From positions 14,114,742-14,178,741 of the forward strand of contig NC_061072.1 in assembly GCF_021917145.1 (NCBI RefSeq): a DNA stretch of 64,000 bases, written 5' to 3'. Shown here in pieces: positions 39,101-49,424 of this stretch. Source of the stretch: Hypomesus transpacificus (Eukaryota; Chordata; Actinopteri; Osmeriformes; Osmeridae). The notes under the pieces are model-generated. The model searched no databases. It was given only the letters and a program-made list of their open reading frames with translations, and had not been told where the DNA came from. The position numbers and the translations under genes are program-made. The first letter of the stretch is position 1, and every line of letters begins with the position of its first letter.

Positions 39101-41428
39101 GCTGCAGAAAATGCCACAGTGTCCACAGATGATGCTCTGGCCCTCCTCTTTAGGCTTGGCCGCGTCGTCCATGTCCACACTCCCAAGTTTCACGTCGACC
39201 TGCGCTCGATCGTGCAGCTGTTGGTGGGCGAGGAGGTCTTGCTTCTTGGTGAAACTCTCCCCACAGGTACTGCAGATGATCAGCCCTCCGTCCATCTGCT
39301 GCCTCTCCCTCGGGTCCTCCTCTTTCTCCTCCTCGAGGGAAGACATGGAGGACGGCCCGGAGCTGGTGGGGGTGCCGTGGGATTGGGTGTGACCACGGAG
39401 GTGGCTCCTCAGCGCTCTCATGCTGGTGTAGCGGTTCCCGCACACCGAGCACTGGTAGAGTTCTCCGTCGTCATCGTCATCCTCTTCGTCGTCAACGTCG
39501 CCTTCTAAGCCGCCGCTACCGCCGTTCATCTGCTCACCATTCATGTCTTCGTGATAACTTTGCTTGCCAAAGTACCTTTGGTCATGAGTGCCATTGAGTC
39601 CTTGAAATTCCATGTGATCCCCTGGGTTTCCCATGGCACACTGGCCATTAGTGACCTGGAAGTCCACATGACCGTTGTAGCCGTCGGAAACGGGCTGCTG
39701 CTGCTGGAGTAGAGGGCACACGTGCGACTTGATCCCTGCGATGTCGGCAAACGTCTCGCCGCAGTCGGCGCACATGTGCCTGTTCATCAGGTGCTCGTCG
39801 TGAGGTAGGTGCACAGTCCTGCCCTGGGGGAAGCCAGGGTCGAACTGCTCGTGGTACGCCGCCCCGTTTCCGTGCCCGTCGGCGTTCTCCTGAGCGAGGG
39901 CGATGGCGCCGCCGTCTTCCCCGTCCTCCTGGGAGGGATAGCTGCTCTGCTGGTTGTCGAGCGTCAGGGGCTCAGGAGAGAGCCAGTCTCCCTCCGAGCT
40001 GAGGTTAAAGGAGGATGTGTGGGCCTTGTGGATGCGGAGGTGGCTGCGAAGAGCAGCCAGGTGTGGGTAACTCTTGCGGCAGATTGAGCACTGGTAAATG
40101 CCTGTCTGATGGGACCGCTTGTGGTTAATGAGGCTCCCTGCGTGCCGGTAGCTTTTCCCACAAATCTGGCACTTAAAGCGCCGCTCGTCAGAATCACCGG
40201 CTAAAGACTCTTCAATCAGAGTCGGGTCGTCAGCAGAATCAGCAAGCACCAGGGCGGAGTTGTGGACATCCGATTTCACGACTGAGGGCTCTCCCTGAGT
40301 ATTGATGGTAAATGGGGTTTCATTACTGGAGTGATCAGAGTACAGATGTCCATTGCTAATCTGGTCATGCGACTGACTGAAATCCACATGGTTGCTCATT
40401 GACAAGGGCATTGGAGGTGCATCATTTAGGGAGGGTGAATAAAAGTTTGAGTCCGGAGACTGTGTAACACTGCGGTCATAGGAGACATTGTGGTCTTCTG
40501 ACAAACCTCCGTGGAGTCCAAACGACATGGATGAAGAATTATGCATTTGGATGTGCTCCTGGAACTCCTCGTCGTTGGGAAACAACACCTGACACAGGTG
40601 ACAGAAATGCACTGGGGCATCACTGACTAGGGGGGAAAACTGATCCGGTGTTGTAGCAGCGTACACACCCTCTACAGAACTGGCCTCGGGACCACTCTTG
40701 GTCTTGTTATGAATTCTCTGGTGGCTGTGGAGAGCGGCCAGGTTATTTAACTGCTTGAAGCAGACGGAGCACTCAAACATTCCTACAGTGTGAGACTTTT
40801 TGTGGTTGATCAGACTGCCGTGGTGCCTGTACGTCTTGTCACACTGATCACATCTGAAAGGTCGATCACCTCCGCCGCCACCCTCCTCTTCACCGGGGAA
40901 TTCTTCCGATTTAACATTCAACCCTGATTCTTGCTCGGCCCCAAATGCACACGCGGCTTGCTCTTCAAGTTCAAAGGCATTGATATTCTCATAGTCTCGC
41001 TCTTCCTCGTCGAGAGCATAGTCCACGGCCGCAACGTCGCTCAGCCTCCCCCTTGCTTGTCGAGAGAGATGGACCTTTTCGTGGGTGGCCAACTGCGTGG
41101 CCAGACGAAACGCCTTTCCACAGTCCACGCAGGAGTGCTTTTTCTGGGATGTGTGGATTCGAATATGGCTCTTGAGGGCCAAAGCATTGGACAAGCTTCT
41201 TTGACATATGTGGCATTGGAAAGAACCCACCTCGTGGGTCTTTTTGTGGTTAGCCAAGCTACCGGCATGCCTGTAGCCCCGCCCACACTGTTCACACTTG
41301 AATCTGCGATCCTCGTCTAGCTGGGAGTGACTTTCCATATGTTCCAGTAGGCTTGGCATACTGGAGCGCACTATGCCACAGTGCTTACAGGGAAATCCTT
41401 TGGTCCTGCCTGGCTCTTGCATAGCCAT
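36168..41428 (-). CDS. znf646: Zinc finger protein 646, giant C2H2 protein
   Basis: Three coding exons, 41428-38799, 38443-37349 and 37077-36168, give 1544 aa. The N-terminal exon is a single 2.6 kb block. The protein is built from repeated pairs in which a finger with YRHAGSL(L/V/I/A)NHK is followed by a finger of the type FxCxxCxKxxxNLxALKNHxRxH. I count eight YRH(A/H)GSL-type modules plus other C2H2 fingers. This module is the hallmark of ZNF646. Fingers are separated by acidic and Asn/Gly-rich linkers, and one segment (ENQAKIQELNNQIQALM) looks like a short coiled coil. It is presumably a nuclear DNA-binding protein of unknown targets. The start ATG is chosen because an in-frame TGA lies just upstream. 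It is back to back with znf668 as in human 16p11.2. The mammalian protein is longer (about 1800 aa). Confidence 0.92.
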
Positions 41429-43769
41429 TCCAGGATAGTGTTGCACCTTTCAGAGCTAGATACAGTTTGTATAAATAGCTGAAGGAAAAATGCATCAGAT
41501 TTCCTGCTTCTCTCTTTCTGTCAAAGGAACCTATTCGTCGGCAAGGTCCAACCAGGGTAGCAACAAAAGAAAGGAAAAGGACGAGTCAATACCCCTCCAT
41601 TGAAGTGTGACTAAATGTTGCCACACAAGGAAATCTGTGGAAAAAGGGAAACAAATTGTATTGAAGAACAGATTTGACCATGCATCAGATTTTTGAGTTA
41701 CACCTGGCACTTCCAAAGTATCAAATCTAGAATAATAACCTTCACACATCCCCAGTACTGCAACACTTACTGCGATTCTACAGGCTCTACTAATATATAT
41801 TATTTTTAACTCTTATTTCGCAGTGCATTTCCACTAAAATATGAAGACGCTTCACATTCAGCTGACAAGCTTGACACCACGGTTGTCGGTATGGTTTGCA
41901 TTATAGCTATTCACCCGCATATATCAGTCAGAAATCCATGCTGTTGAACAACAGTCATTTCATCAATACCTATATTGGTAGCTTGGACATGTAAAAATAC
42001 CAGTAAAATAAGATAGCAAAAAACGAATTCGCTTCACGGCAAATAGCGACCTACCGTTCATTCGCAGAAGGCTAGCTAGCTAGCTATGTCAACAAACCGA
42101 GACCAACGCCTTGTTGGAATGGCGTTAAATACAAAAGACGGTTCTGTTCACATTTTTCATATTCAACACGAAAACCGCAGTCACATTAGGGAAAAAAGTT
42201 GTTTTGGTTTCCACGCAAGAATGCAAACTTCAGCAAGATAGTGGTACTTGGTCGCAAAACACAGAACAAGCCAGCTAGCATCAGCATGCTTAGCTAAACA
42301 AACATTGCACCAAAAAGCTACAGCTAGCTAGCCAGCTAACGCTCGTTAGCTTCAGTGAGCACACAAGAAGTTGTCATCCATAATGCATGCACACCACCAA
42401 ATACCTTCTTTAGTTTAGGATGAATTGCATTTCGACCCACGATGCATATTTTGTCCCCTCTTTGGGTTGTTTTCTGACCCAACTATAGGTAAAGGACAAA
42501 TCTTTTCAATTGTCTTTTTTTCCCCCATCCCATTCCACATACTTCCTGCTCTTGTTGCTAGGAAACAGGAAATGTGTACCACTCAACTATCTCCCCATGC
42601 TATGTCAAATAAAAAAAATCGCTCTGCTGTTTTTAATTGTATTGTGTGAAGTTAATCACTTATGCAACATATACTAATGTGTATCCAGATTATGCCATGC
42701 CCTTACGCAGCGTCATGTTGTTAACTAGAATTAAATGACATCGTTCACAAACATTTCAAAGTCAGAATAAGTTATACCATTCCTGTAACCCACTCCTAAC
42801 CCTACTTTCCACTAACAACTGTCTACCTTAAACTGCCAATACAACTGCCCCACGTATGTCAGCATTGCACTATTTATAATAAGAAATACATTTTAGTTCG
42901 TGTCTTCAGAGCTAGCTAGTACGAGCTATTATTTCTCAATGTCTCAATTTCACAACCCGGGCAAGTGCTGCACTCGACAACACAGCGCTTTCGTCATGGT
43001 CCTAAAGCCGCCCATCATCAGTTGCAATCACCAATCGTGGCAGTTCACTGTAAACGCAATTTGAGAAGCTTTCAATCTATCCATACTGTGAACTATTGTT
43101 CAACCACAAGAAGAGAAATCGGGTGAGTAAAAAAAAAAAAAGCAGGACTTCTAACTTGATCTAGCGGCTGCCAGATGATGATCCATCCAATGCGATGACA
43201 CCAGTGCAGTGGGCAAACAGCTTGATCAGCCGGTCCTAAAGCCAGCCATTTTGAGTCGCTAGCTAGAAATATATGAAAATGATTTCCGTACTACTGATTT
43301 GCGTTGGGTTTGGAAAAACATACCTTTGACGAGTGAGAATTAAAAAAATACTTGATTTATACTACAGTGTCCAGCAAAACCCAGTTTCAGCTTGATCTCA
43401 AATCTATTATGTTCCCGCTAGCTTGCTAGCTGGGTACATGCAACTTCCTTTGACAACAATCGTTTAGCTTACTCGCGTATTGTCCCTGAGGTCCTAATGC
43501 CAGCCATTTTGGGATTTGCCCCCACCCACTTTGTTCTTTGCATAGGTATTATAAGTGGCTTCTTTTGATTCTAGTTGGTCATCATGCTATCTCTTATTAC
43601 GCTCAGCTGTTCACAGTAATCTTACAAGGACCATTATGTATCAATCATTCAATAACATGTTCTTTTGCTGTTGAAAATAAATAATTGATTTGTTTTTTTC
43701 CACTTTTGGTTTTCTACAGCACTTCAAAGCAATAGTTTTTTCTTCTTTTCTACACCCACCTCCCCAAAT
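41429..43769. promoter_or_regulatory. Divergent promoter region of znf646 and znf668
   Basis: No coding exon is seen. Likely non-coding first exons lie on both sides; an acceptor TTTTCTACAG at about 43721 precedes the znf668 coding exon, and a donor-like GGTGAGTA sits near 43121. TAGC-rich clusters occur at 42070-42090, 42300-42355 and 43256-43430. A perfect RFX X-box is at 42554-42566, and three copies of a YY1-like motif lie at 42998, 43232 and 43490. Confidence 0.6.
42554..42566 (+). promoter_or_regulatory. Perfect RFX X-box
   Basis: GTTGCTAGGAAAC fits RYYNYY-N-RRNRAC at every position. It lies about 1.1 kb upstream of the znf646 start and 1.2 kb upstream of the znf668 start, in the middle of their shared promoter region. 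Confidence 0.5.
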
Positions 43770-45719
43770 ATGGCCTCTCCACAGCCTGCTAGTCCACCAC
43801 TTACAGAACAGTTTACCCCACCGAACGAGGAAAGCAAGGAAGAGGAGAAGGAGGTGGTGAAGGAGCCACCTGTGAGAAAGAGGGGCAAAGGTAGGCCTCC
43901 GAAAGCCAAACCTTCGTTCAGATGTTCTGCCTGTCAGCAGACTTTCAGCAGCCCTGCGGCCCTAAGAAGCCACAAGCTGTCCTTACACGGGAAGGAACGA
44001 GCGCAGGAGCACACATGCTCCCAGTGTAACAAAGTCTTCCCCAGCAGAGCCCAGCTCTCCAAGCACCAACGTTCCCACTCTGCCCAGCGCCCATTCCAGT
44101 GCCCCCAGTGCCACAAGGCCTACAAGACCCAGACGGAGCTGCGCAACCACACCCGCTCCCACACGGGCGAGAAGCCGTTCGTCTGCACCGAGTGCGGCAA
44201 GGCCTTCATGCAGGCCATATGCCTGAGGATCCACATGACGCAGCACAGCGGAGAGAGGCCGTTCTCCTGCCCCAACTGCTCCAAGAGCTACCCCACTCTC
44301 TCCAAGCTGAAGGTCCATCTGCGCTCCCACACGGGAGAGAAGCCCTACTTCTGTGCGGAGTGCGGGAAGAGCTTCGCAGACCCGTCGGTTTATCGGAAAC
44401 ACAGGCGCAACCACCAGGGCCACAGGCCCTACGCCTGCGACGAGTGTGGCAAGACCTACACCGAGCTGAAGGACCTGAAAAACCACGAGCGCTCCCACAC
44501 CGGAGAGAAGCCTTACCTGTGTTCGGACTGCGGCAAGGCCTTCTCGCGCTCGTCCTCCCTGGCCTGCCACCTGCGCATCCACTCCCAGAGCAAACCCTAT
44601 CAGTGCGAGCAGTGCGGCAAGGGCTTCACCCAGCTCTCCTCCTACCAGTCCCACCTGCGCACCCACTCCGGAGAGAAGCCCTTCCTGTGCCCGCAGTGCG
44701 GCAAGATGTTCTCCGACCCCTCCAGTTTCCGTCGGCACCAGAGGGCGCATTCGGGGTTCAAGCCCTACCCCTGCGACAAATGCTCCAAGAGGTTCCGCCA
44801 GCCGGCCGACCTGGCCGTGCACGAGCGCGTGCACTCGGGACAGAGGCCGTACAAATGCCAGAGCTGCGACAAAGCCTTTGTGGCGTCCTGGGACCTGCGC
44901 CGTCACATGCTAGTGCACACGGGGCTGCGGCCCTTCTCCTGCACCGAGTGCGGCAAGTCTTTTGCCGAGCGCTCCAGCCTCAACAAGCACCGCAGAGTGC
45001 ACTCCGGGGAGCGGCCGTTTAAGTGCCAGCTGTGCGTCAAGTCGTTCGTGGTGTCCTCCAGCCTGCGGAAGCACGAGAGGACTCACCTGGCGGAGAGGGC
45101 CGAGCAGCAGCAGGCGGCCCCGGGGGCAGCCACTCCGGCCTTCCCCTCCCACACCACCCTCCCCCAGTTCTCCTGCGCCCACTGTGACATCACGTTCGGA
45201 ACCTGGGAGGAAGTGCAGGCCCACGAAAGCCTACACTCCGTCTCCCCCGATTCCTCCAACATGGCCGCCCTGCCCATGGGCCCGCACCAGTGTGCAACGT
45301 GCCACGCGGAGTTTGGACAGCTGGCGGATCTCCAGGAGCACGAGAAGCAGCACCCCAAGCCCCGTCCCCATGTCTGCGACAGCTGTGGCAAAGGTTTCCT
45401 CAACAAAGCCGGGCTTCGTAAACACCAGAGGATCCACTCGGCCAACAAGCCCCACAGCTGCCCGCAGTGTGGGAAAGCCTTTTTGTTTGCAGCGTATCTT
45501 CGCAAGCATTTACGCACACACCGTGACCAAGCTACCAACTCCTCCCTCTCAGAGGAACACATTGAACACACAGAGCCCCTGCCATCCCCTCCACCCCCCA
45601 TGGAGGTCTCCCCAACCTCTGCTGAACCTAGTGCAATTACCCTGGCTTATCCCGTGTCACTTCCTATCCCCGCCTTTCACACAATGCCTGTGTATGTTGA
45701 CAAAGAGGAGGAAATGTGA
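43770..45719 (+). CDS. znf668: Zinc finger protein 668
   Basis: A single coding exon gives 649 aa. A short Pro/Glu/Lys-rich start ([13 protein letters not shown] resembles an AT-hook) leads to 14 C2H2 fingers in tandem (about residues 50-443). A linker rich in Gln and Ala and a second group of four fingers (about 470-590) follow, then a Pro-rich tail. The pattern of finger cores (CMQ/VCLR, SKLKIH-like [79 protein letters not shown]) follows human ZNF668 finger by finger. ZNF668 is a nuclear protein with roles in p53 regulation and DNA damage response. The last two fingers of the first group match especially closely. It is divergent from znf646. Confidence 0.95.
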   Translation: MASPQPASPPLTEQFTPPNEESKEEEKEVVKEPPVRKRGKGRPPKAKPSFRCSACQQTFSSPAALRSHKLSLHGKERAQEHTCSQCNKVFPSRAQLSKHQRSHSAQRPFQCPQCHKAYKTQTELRNHTRSHTGEKPFVCTECGKAFMQAICLRIHMTQHSGERPFSCPNCSKSYPTLSKLKVHLRSHTGEKPYFCAECGKSFADPSVYRKHRRNHQGHRPYACDECGKTYTELKDLKNHERSHTGEKPYLCSDCGKAFSRSSSLACHLRIHSQSKPYQCEQCGKGFTQLSSYQSHLRTHSGEKPFLCPQCGKMFSDPSSFRRHQRAHSGFKPYPCDKCSKRFRQPADLAVHERVHSGQRPYKCQSCDKAFVASWDLRRHMLVHTGLRPFSCTECGKSFAERSSLNKHRRVHSGERPFKCQLCVKSFVVSSSLRKHERTHLAERAEQQQAAPGAATPAFPSHTTLPQFSCAHCDITFGTWEEVQAHESLHSVSPDSSNMAALPMGPHQCATCHAEFGQLADLQEHEKQHPKPRPHVCDSCGKGFLNKAGLRKHQRIHSANKPHSCPQCGKAFLFAAYLRKHLRTHRDQATNSSLSEEHIEHTEPLPSPPPPMEVSPTSAEPSAITLAYPVSLPIPAFHTMPVYVDKEEEM

Positions 45720-46731
45720 GAAAGATGTCAAGTATCGGTTTAAGAAACCAACCTTTACAACCCTTTTTCCCCCCTTTTATTTAAACAGTTTGGATGTTCT
45801 GTTTGGATGTTCTAAAACCAGCATTGAAGGACAAAACAGTGATTCTGATTGGGCCACAGTGCTTGTTTATGTTTTGATCTTGTGATAATTAAAACATATT
45901 TATGGAATGATATATGTACATAATGTTTTATAAAAGATGTCAGGCATCATTTCATCAAATTGATTCAAACTGGTGACGATTATTCACAGCAATGCATTGG
46001 TATAATAACGTGTTTATCAGTATTTAAACAAATCATACATAAGTCACAGTTATGTCATTTCAGTCTAAAAACATATAACTGATGATTTTAATCATGAACT
46101 TTTTTCTACTTTTTTGTAGGCTGTTCTGATTCAAATTTTGTGTGTACAGTTACATGGTGATGGTATTAAACTGTTTACTTAAAGACACTGGTGGAATCAT
46201 GGTGGCCTTCTTGTGCACTGCCTTGCATAGAGATGAATGAGCTGAACAGCAACAGTACAATCATAGTCTTAATTAATGTCGAGCTGCATTTCATAGAGTA
46301 AACAATGCACCCCCTTCTCCATAATGTAAATGAATGACATGATTTTGGTCTGTTTACAATGTCAAATTTGACAGTTTCGAATTTTAGGGTGCTGGGTACA
46401 AAAAAGAGAAGTTTGGGATGGAGTCAGCAGTCAGCAGATACACGAGGAGTGGCCACTGCTAATCCTGATGACCAAGTGTAGTATACGTCCTATAAAAGAC
46501 TTATTTTGGAACAAAGTCAGAGAATCAAGATTGTGGACACAGCTTATCAAGGTAACCTTTCTCATTTTGTTTGGAACAGCCCTGGACGAACATGGTTGGA
46601 CAGGGCTGACACAACTGTTCAACTTTTGAATGCGTAATGACATGAATACAATGATGCTTTGTGTTGGTTTGTGATCCTGTATTCTGCCTGCACAGTATTC
46701 AGCAATAAACCATCGAAAACAACAACAACAA
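45720..46731. other. znf668 3' UTR and connexin upstream region
   Basis: AT-rich. ATTAAA near 45887 is the likely znf668 polyadenylation signal. An acceptor-like CTGCACAG at about 46689-46696 suggests that the connexin has a non-coding first exon further upstream, as most connexin genes do. No other gene is seen. Confidence 0.5.
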
Positions 46732-47421
46732 ATGGCAGCCTTAGTGACGGGCCTGATCCCCATCCTCCGGACGGCCGTGGACACCACCACCACCTACAAG
46801 TGTCGCTCGCTGTGGTTCGGCTTCCTGTGCGTCCGTCTGGTGGTGCTCTTCGTGGCCGAGCTGCCCTGGTTCAAGCTGGACTCGGACTTCAGCTGCAACG
46901 CCACCAAGGACAGCATCTGCGTCCAAGCCTGCTACAACCAACACTTTGACAAGCCGGTGATGATGGCCTGGAACTTCCTCTTCATCCTCCTCATCCTCTC
47001 GGTGCTTCTCATGGAGCTCTTCGCCTCCCACCTCCGCGCCGTGGCCCAGAAGAGGGCCTGCAAGAGTGGCGGGGGGGATGGGAACGCAGAGCTGGCTGGC
47101 TCTGCTGACACCAGGATGGTGATTGACCTCCACAAGAACAAGAGCACAGTGGGCTTCTACCTGTTCAGCATCGTCCTGCGTATCGCCGTGGAAACGTGCT
47201 TTGTCTACGTGCTTCTGACGTGGAACCTCCCTCGACTGGCCGACGGTACGTTTGGGTGTAAGATGAACGTCTGTGGAGACGAGGTCTTGTGCATCGTGCG
47301 AGCCTCTCCGGAGAAACGGATGTCTATTTACACTCTGGCCTCCATCTCGATCCTAGTCATTGTTGCGTCACTTGTATTCTGTTTGTACTCAATTGCACAC
47401 TATCTCTGCTACTCAGGCTGA
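46732..47421 (+). CDS. Connexin-family gap junction protein, short tail
   Basis: One coding exon, 229 aa, the usual connexin gene form. Four membrane helices (about 25-43, 76-98, 141-163, 200-222) frame a cytoplasmic loop and two extracellular loops. Loop 2 has the standard CX4CX5C (CKMNVCGDEVLC). Loop 1 has CX7CX3C (CNATKDSICVQAC) where nearly all connexins have CX6CX3C, and NVCYD is replaced by QACYN. The N-terminus lacks the usual DWS motif, and the cytoplasmic tail after helix 4 is only a few residues. Connexins form hexameric hemichannels that dock to link cytoplasms; such a short tail recalls the smallest connexins. The fit to beta- or epsilon-type connexins is not decisive, so I give no symbol. 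No connexin is known at the human 16p11.2 counterpart. Confidence 0.88.
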   Translation: MAALVTGLIPILRTAVDTTTTYKCRSLWFGFLCVRLVVLFVAELPWFKLDSDFSCNATKDSICVQACYNQHFDKPVMMAWNFLFILLILSVLLMELFASHLRAVAQKRACKSGGGDGNAELAGSADTRMVIDLHKNKSTVGFYLFSIVLRIAVETCFVYVLLTWNLPRLADGTFGCKMNVCGDEVLCIVRASPEKRMSIYTLASISILVIVASLVFCLYSIAHYLCYSG

Positions 47422-48063
47422 CAGGCGACAATACATTCTTTTTCTATTGATTGTGTTCCAGCGTAAACGAGGGCTGGGTAGACCCACTGTTAGGGACTGC
47501 ATATTAGCAGACCGGTCATCCATAATCTGAGAAAAATGTATTTCCTTATTCTATTTCTGGCTGGTTGTCTCGATGTGCAACAATGGGTCTTTCAAAGCGA
47601 CTGTTGAATACAAATAGCTCAAATTTGTCATAAAGTCACCAACTGTCATATACGTAAATATATATGTAATAAAATGTGTTGGAAGCTTGAGTACAGCTAG
47701 TGTGAATTGTGGGTGTTTGCATTCCTCTCCCATGTGAATACACTATGTGTTTCTGAGTCATGTTATTCTTGTCTGTTCCGGTCAGGATTAGAGCGCGAGC
47801 TCAGCTAGAAGGAAGGTGTAAGATACACCCTCTTTTCAACTGCCATGCAAGTGACAAAATGGTCTCCGTTTCAAGAATAGTTGTATTTACAGTACAGAGT
47901 TCAATATTTACAGTTGATACTTAAAGCTAAGGTTACATGTGAGGTGTCACTGGTATGTCCATATTCATTGCCTGTGAGTAGAAGCCAATCCCTCATCATT
48001 CACGGCATTCAGACAAGAAACCAAACAGAAACGTGCTGGTGTGGCCACCGTTCATGCTTTGAG
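47422..48063. other. Connexin 3' UTR and convergent flank
   Basis: AATAAA at 47668-47673 is the connexin polyadenylation signal. The remaining 390 bases should hold the 3' UTR of the minus-strand gene that follows; no coding sequence is seen. Confidence 0.5.
47668..47673 (+). terminator. Polyadenylation signal of the connexin gene
   Basis: AATAAA about 245 bases after the connexin stop, in the sense orientation. Confidence 0.5.
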
Positions 48064-49092
48064 CTAGTTCTGCAATGACAAGGAACCCCGGTTGGTGTTC
48101 TTCATTCCGAAGAGAAGTTCTGCACCTTGGTCTGTCAGGGTCTGATGAAGGAAAGAACATCACAATATATTACGATTTGACAGTACACTTATTAATGTCA
48201 ATGTAGAAAACAATACATAAAAGTAGAAAATCAGGTCTTCTCCAGGTCCCTCATGAAGACATCTTACATTTGGTTTGACCTTCCTCCCCCCACAGACCCT
48301 TTAACTGAAAACATTCGAATACCATCTGTTTGTATATGGTGAACATTACCTGTGAGTCGGAGAGTACAGATTGTTTCTGGAAAATAAGAGCAACGGTAAT
48401 TAGGACAGTTTACAGTAGCTACAGTACATCTGTTGTGATGGGGCCTAACACACACCCTTACCCTTGTGTAGCGGTGTATACTGTTGTTTATGGGATCCAT
48501 GGTTTTTACCCATGACTTGTAAATCTCGCTGTCCTCCACACTGCGATTATGCTCTCTGCAAAAGCAACCACAGAACAGTGTGTACACTTCAACAACAGCT
48601 TACTATACAATGGATCTACCACTATGTTTTTAAGACTTTCAATGTTAATGTGTATGTAAACTTGCAGTGAACATATGAACATGCATTATTTACTACTTAA
48701 TATTATATCATAGTCAAATACACACACACACACAGGCCCCTTGAGCACACTCTGGTGGCTGTGTCTCTCAGTCCTGCTCACTCATTAGCACTCATCCTCC
48801 GCACACACACTGGCAGTCTTGCCCCGCCCCCACGCTGTTACTCACAGGGATCTCTCTAACAGTTTCATCTGCGCCTCCCCCTCTCTCCTGGCCTCCAGGA
48901 AGCGGCCCCTCACAGCCAGGGCAGCGCAAGCCTGGGACGAGTTGAGCTGGATGATTTCACAGGATAAGGAGGAGAGGACTGTCACACTAAGAGGGGAAAG
49001 GAAGGAGAGAAAAGGTTATTGTTTCGTGTTATATGGCCTGCCAAGGACAGTTACTGAAATCGACCTATACATTCTGTAGATTGACCTATCCT

Positions 49093-49147
<55 letters not shown>

Positions 49148-49339
49148 GCACACACAGACACACACAAGATAACAATGTGTGTTCAGGGTGTGTCCTCTCA
49201 CCTGTCATCAGTCAGTTCTCTGTCAACAGTCAGAACTCTGAGCATACACCGTCCATCCATCTTTCTGTAACTGACCTGCAGCTGGATGGACACATGGCTG
49301 CCAGGGGCCAGGCCTGACACTGGACAGATAGGCAGACAC

Positions 49340-49424
<85 letters not shown>

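Noticed and set aside
43983-44906. Open frames of 307 codons on both strands inside znf668
   Set aside because: They are shifted or antisense shadows of the finger repeats, with periodic Leu/Val text and no domain of their own.
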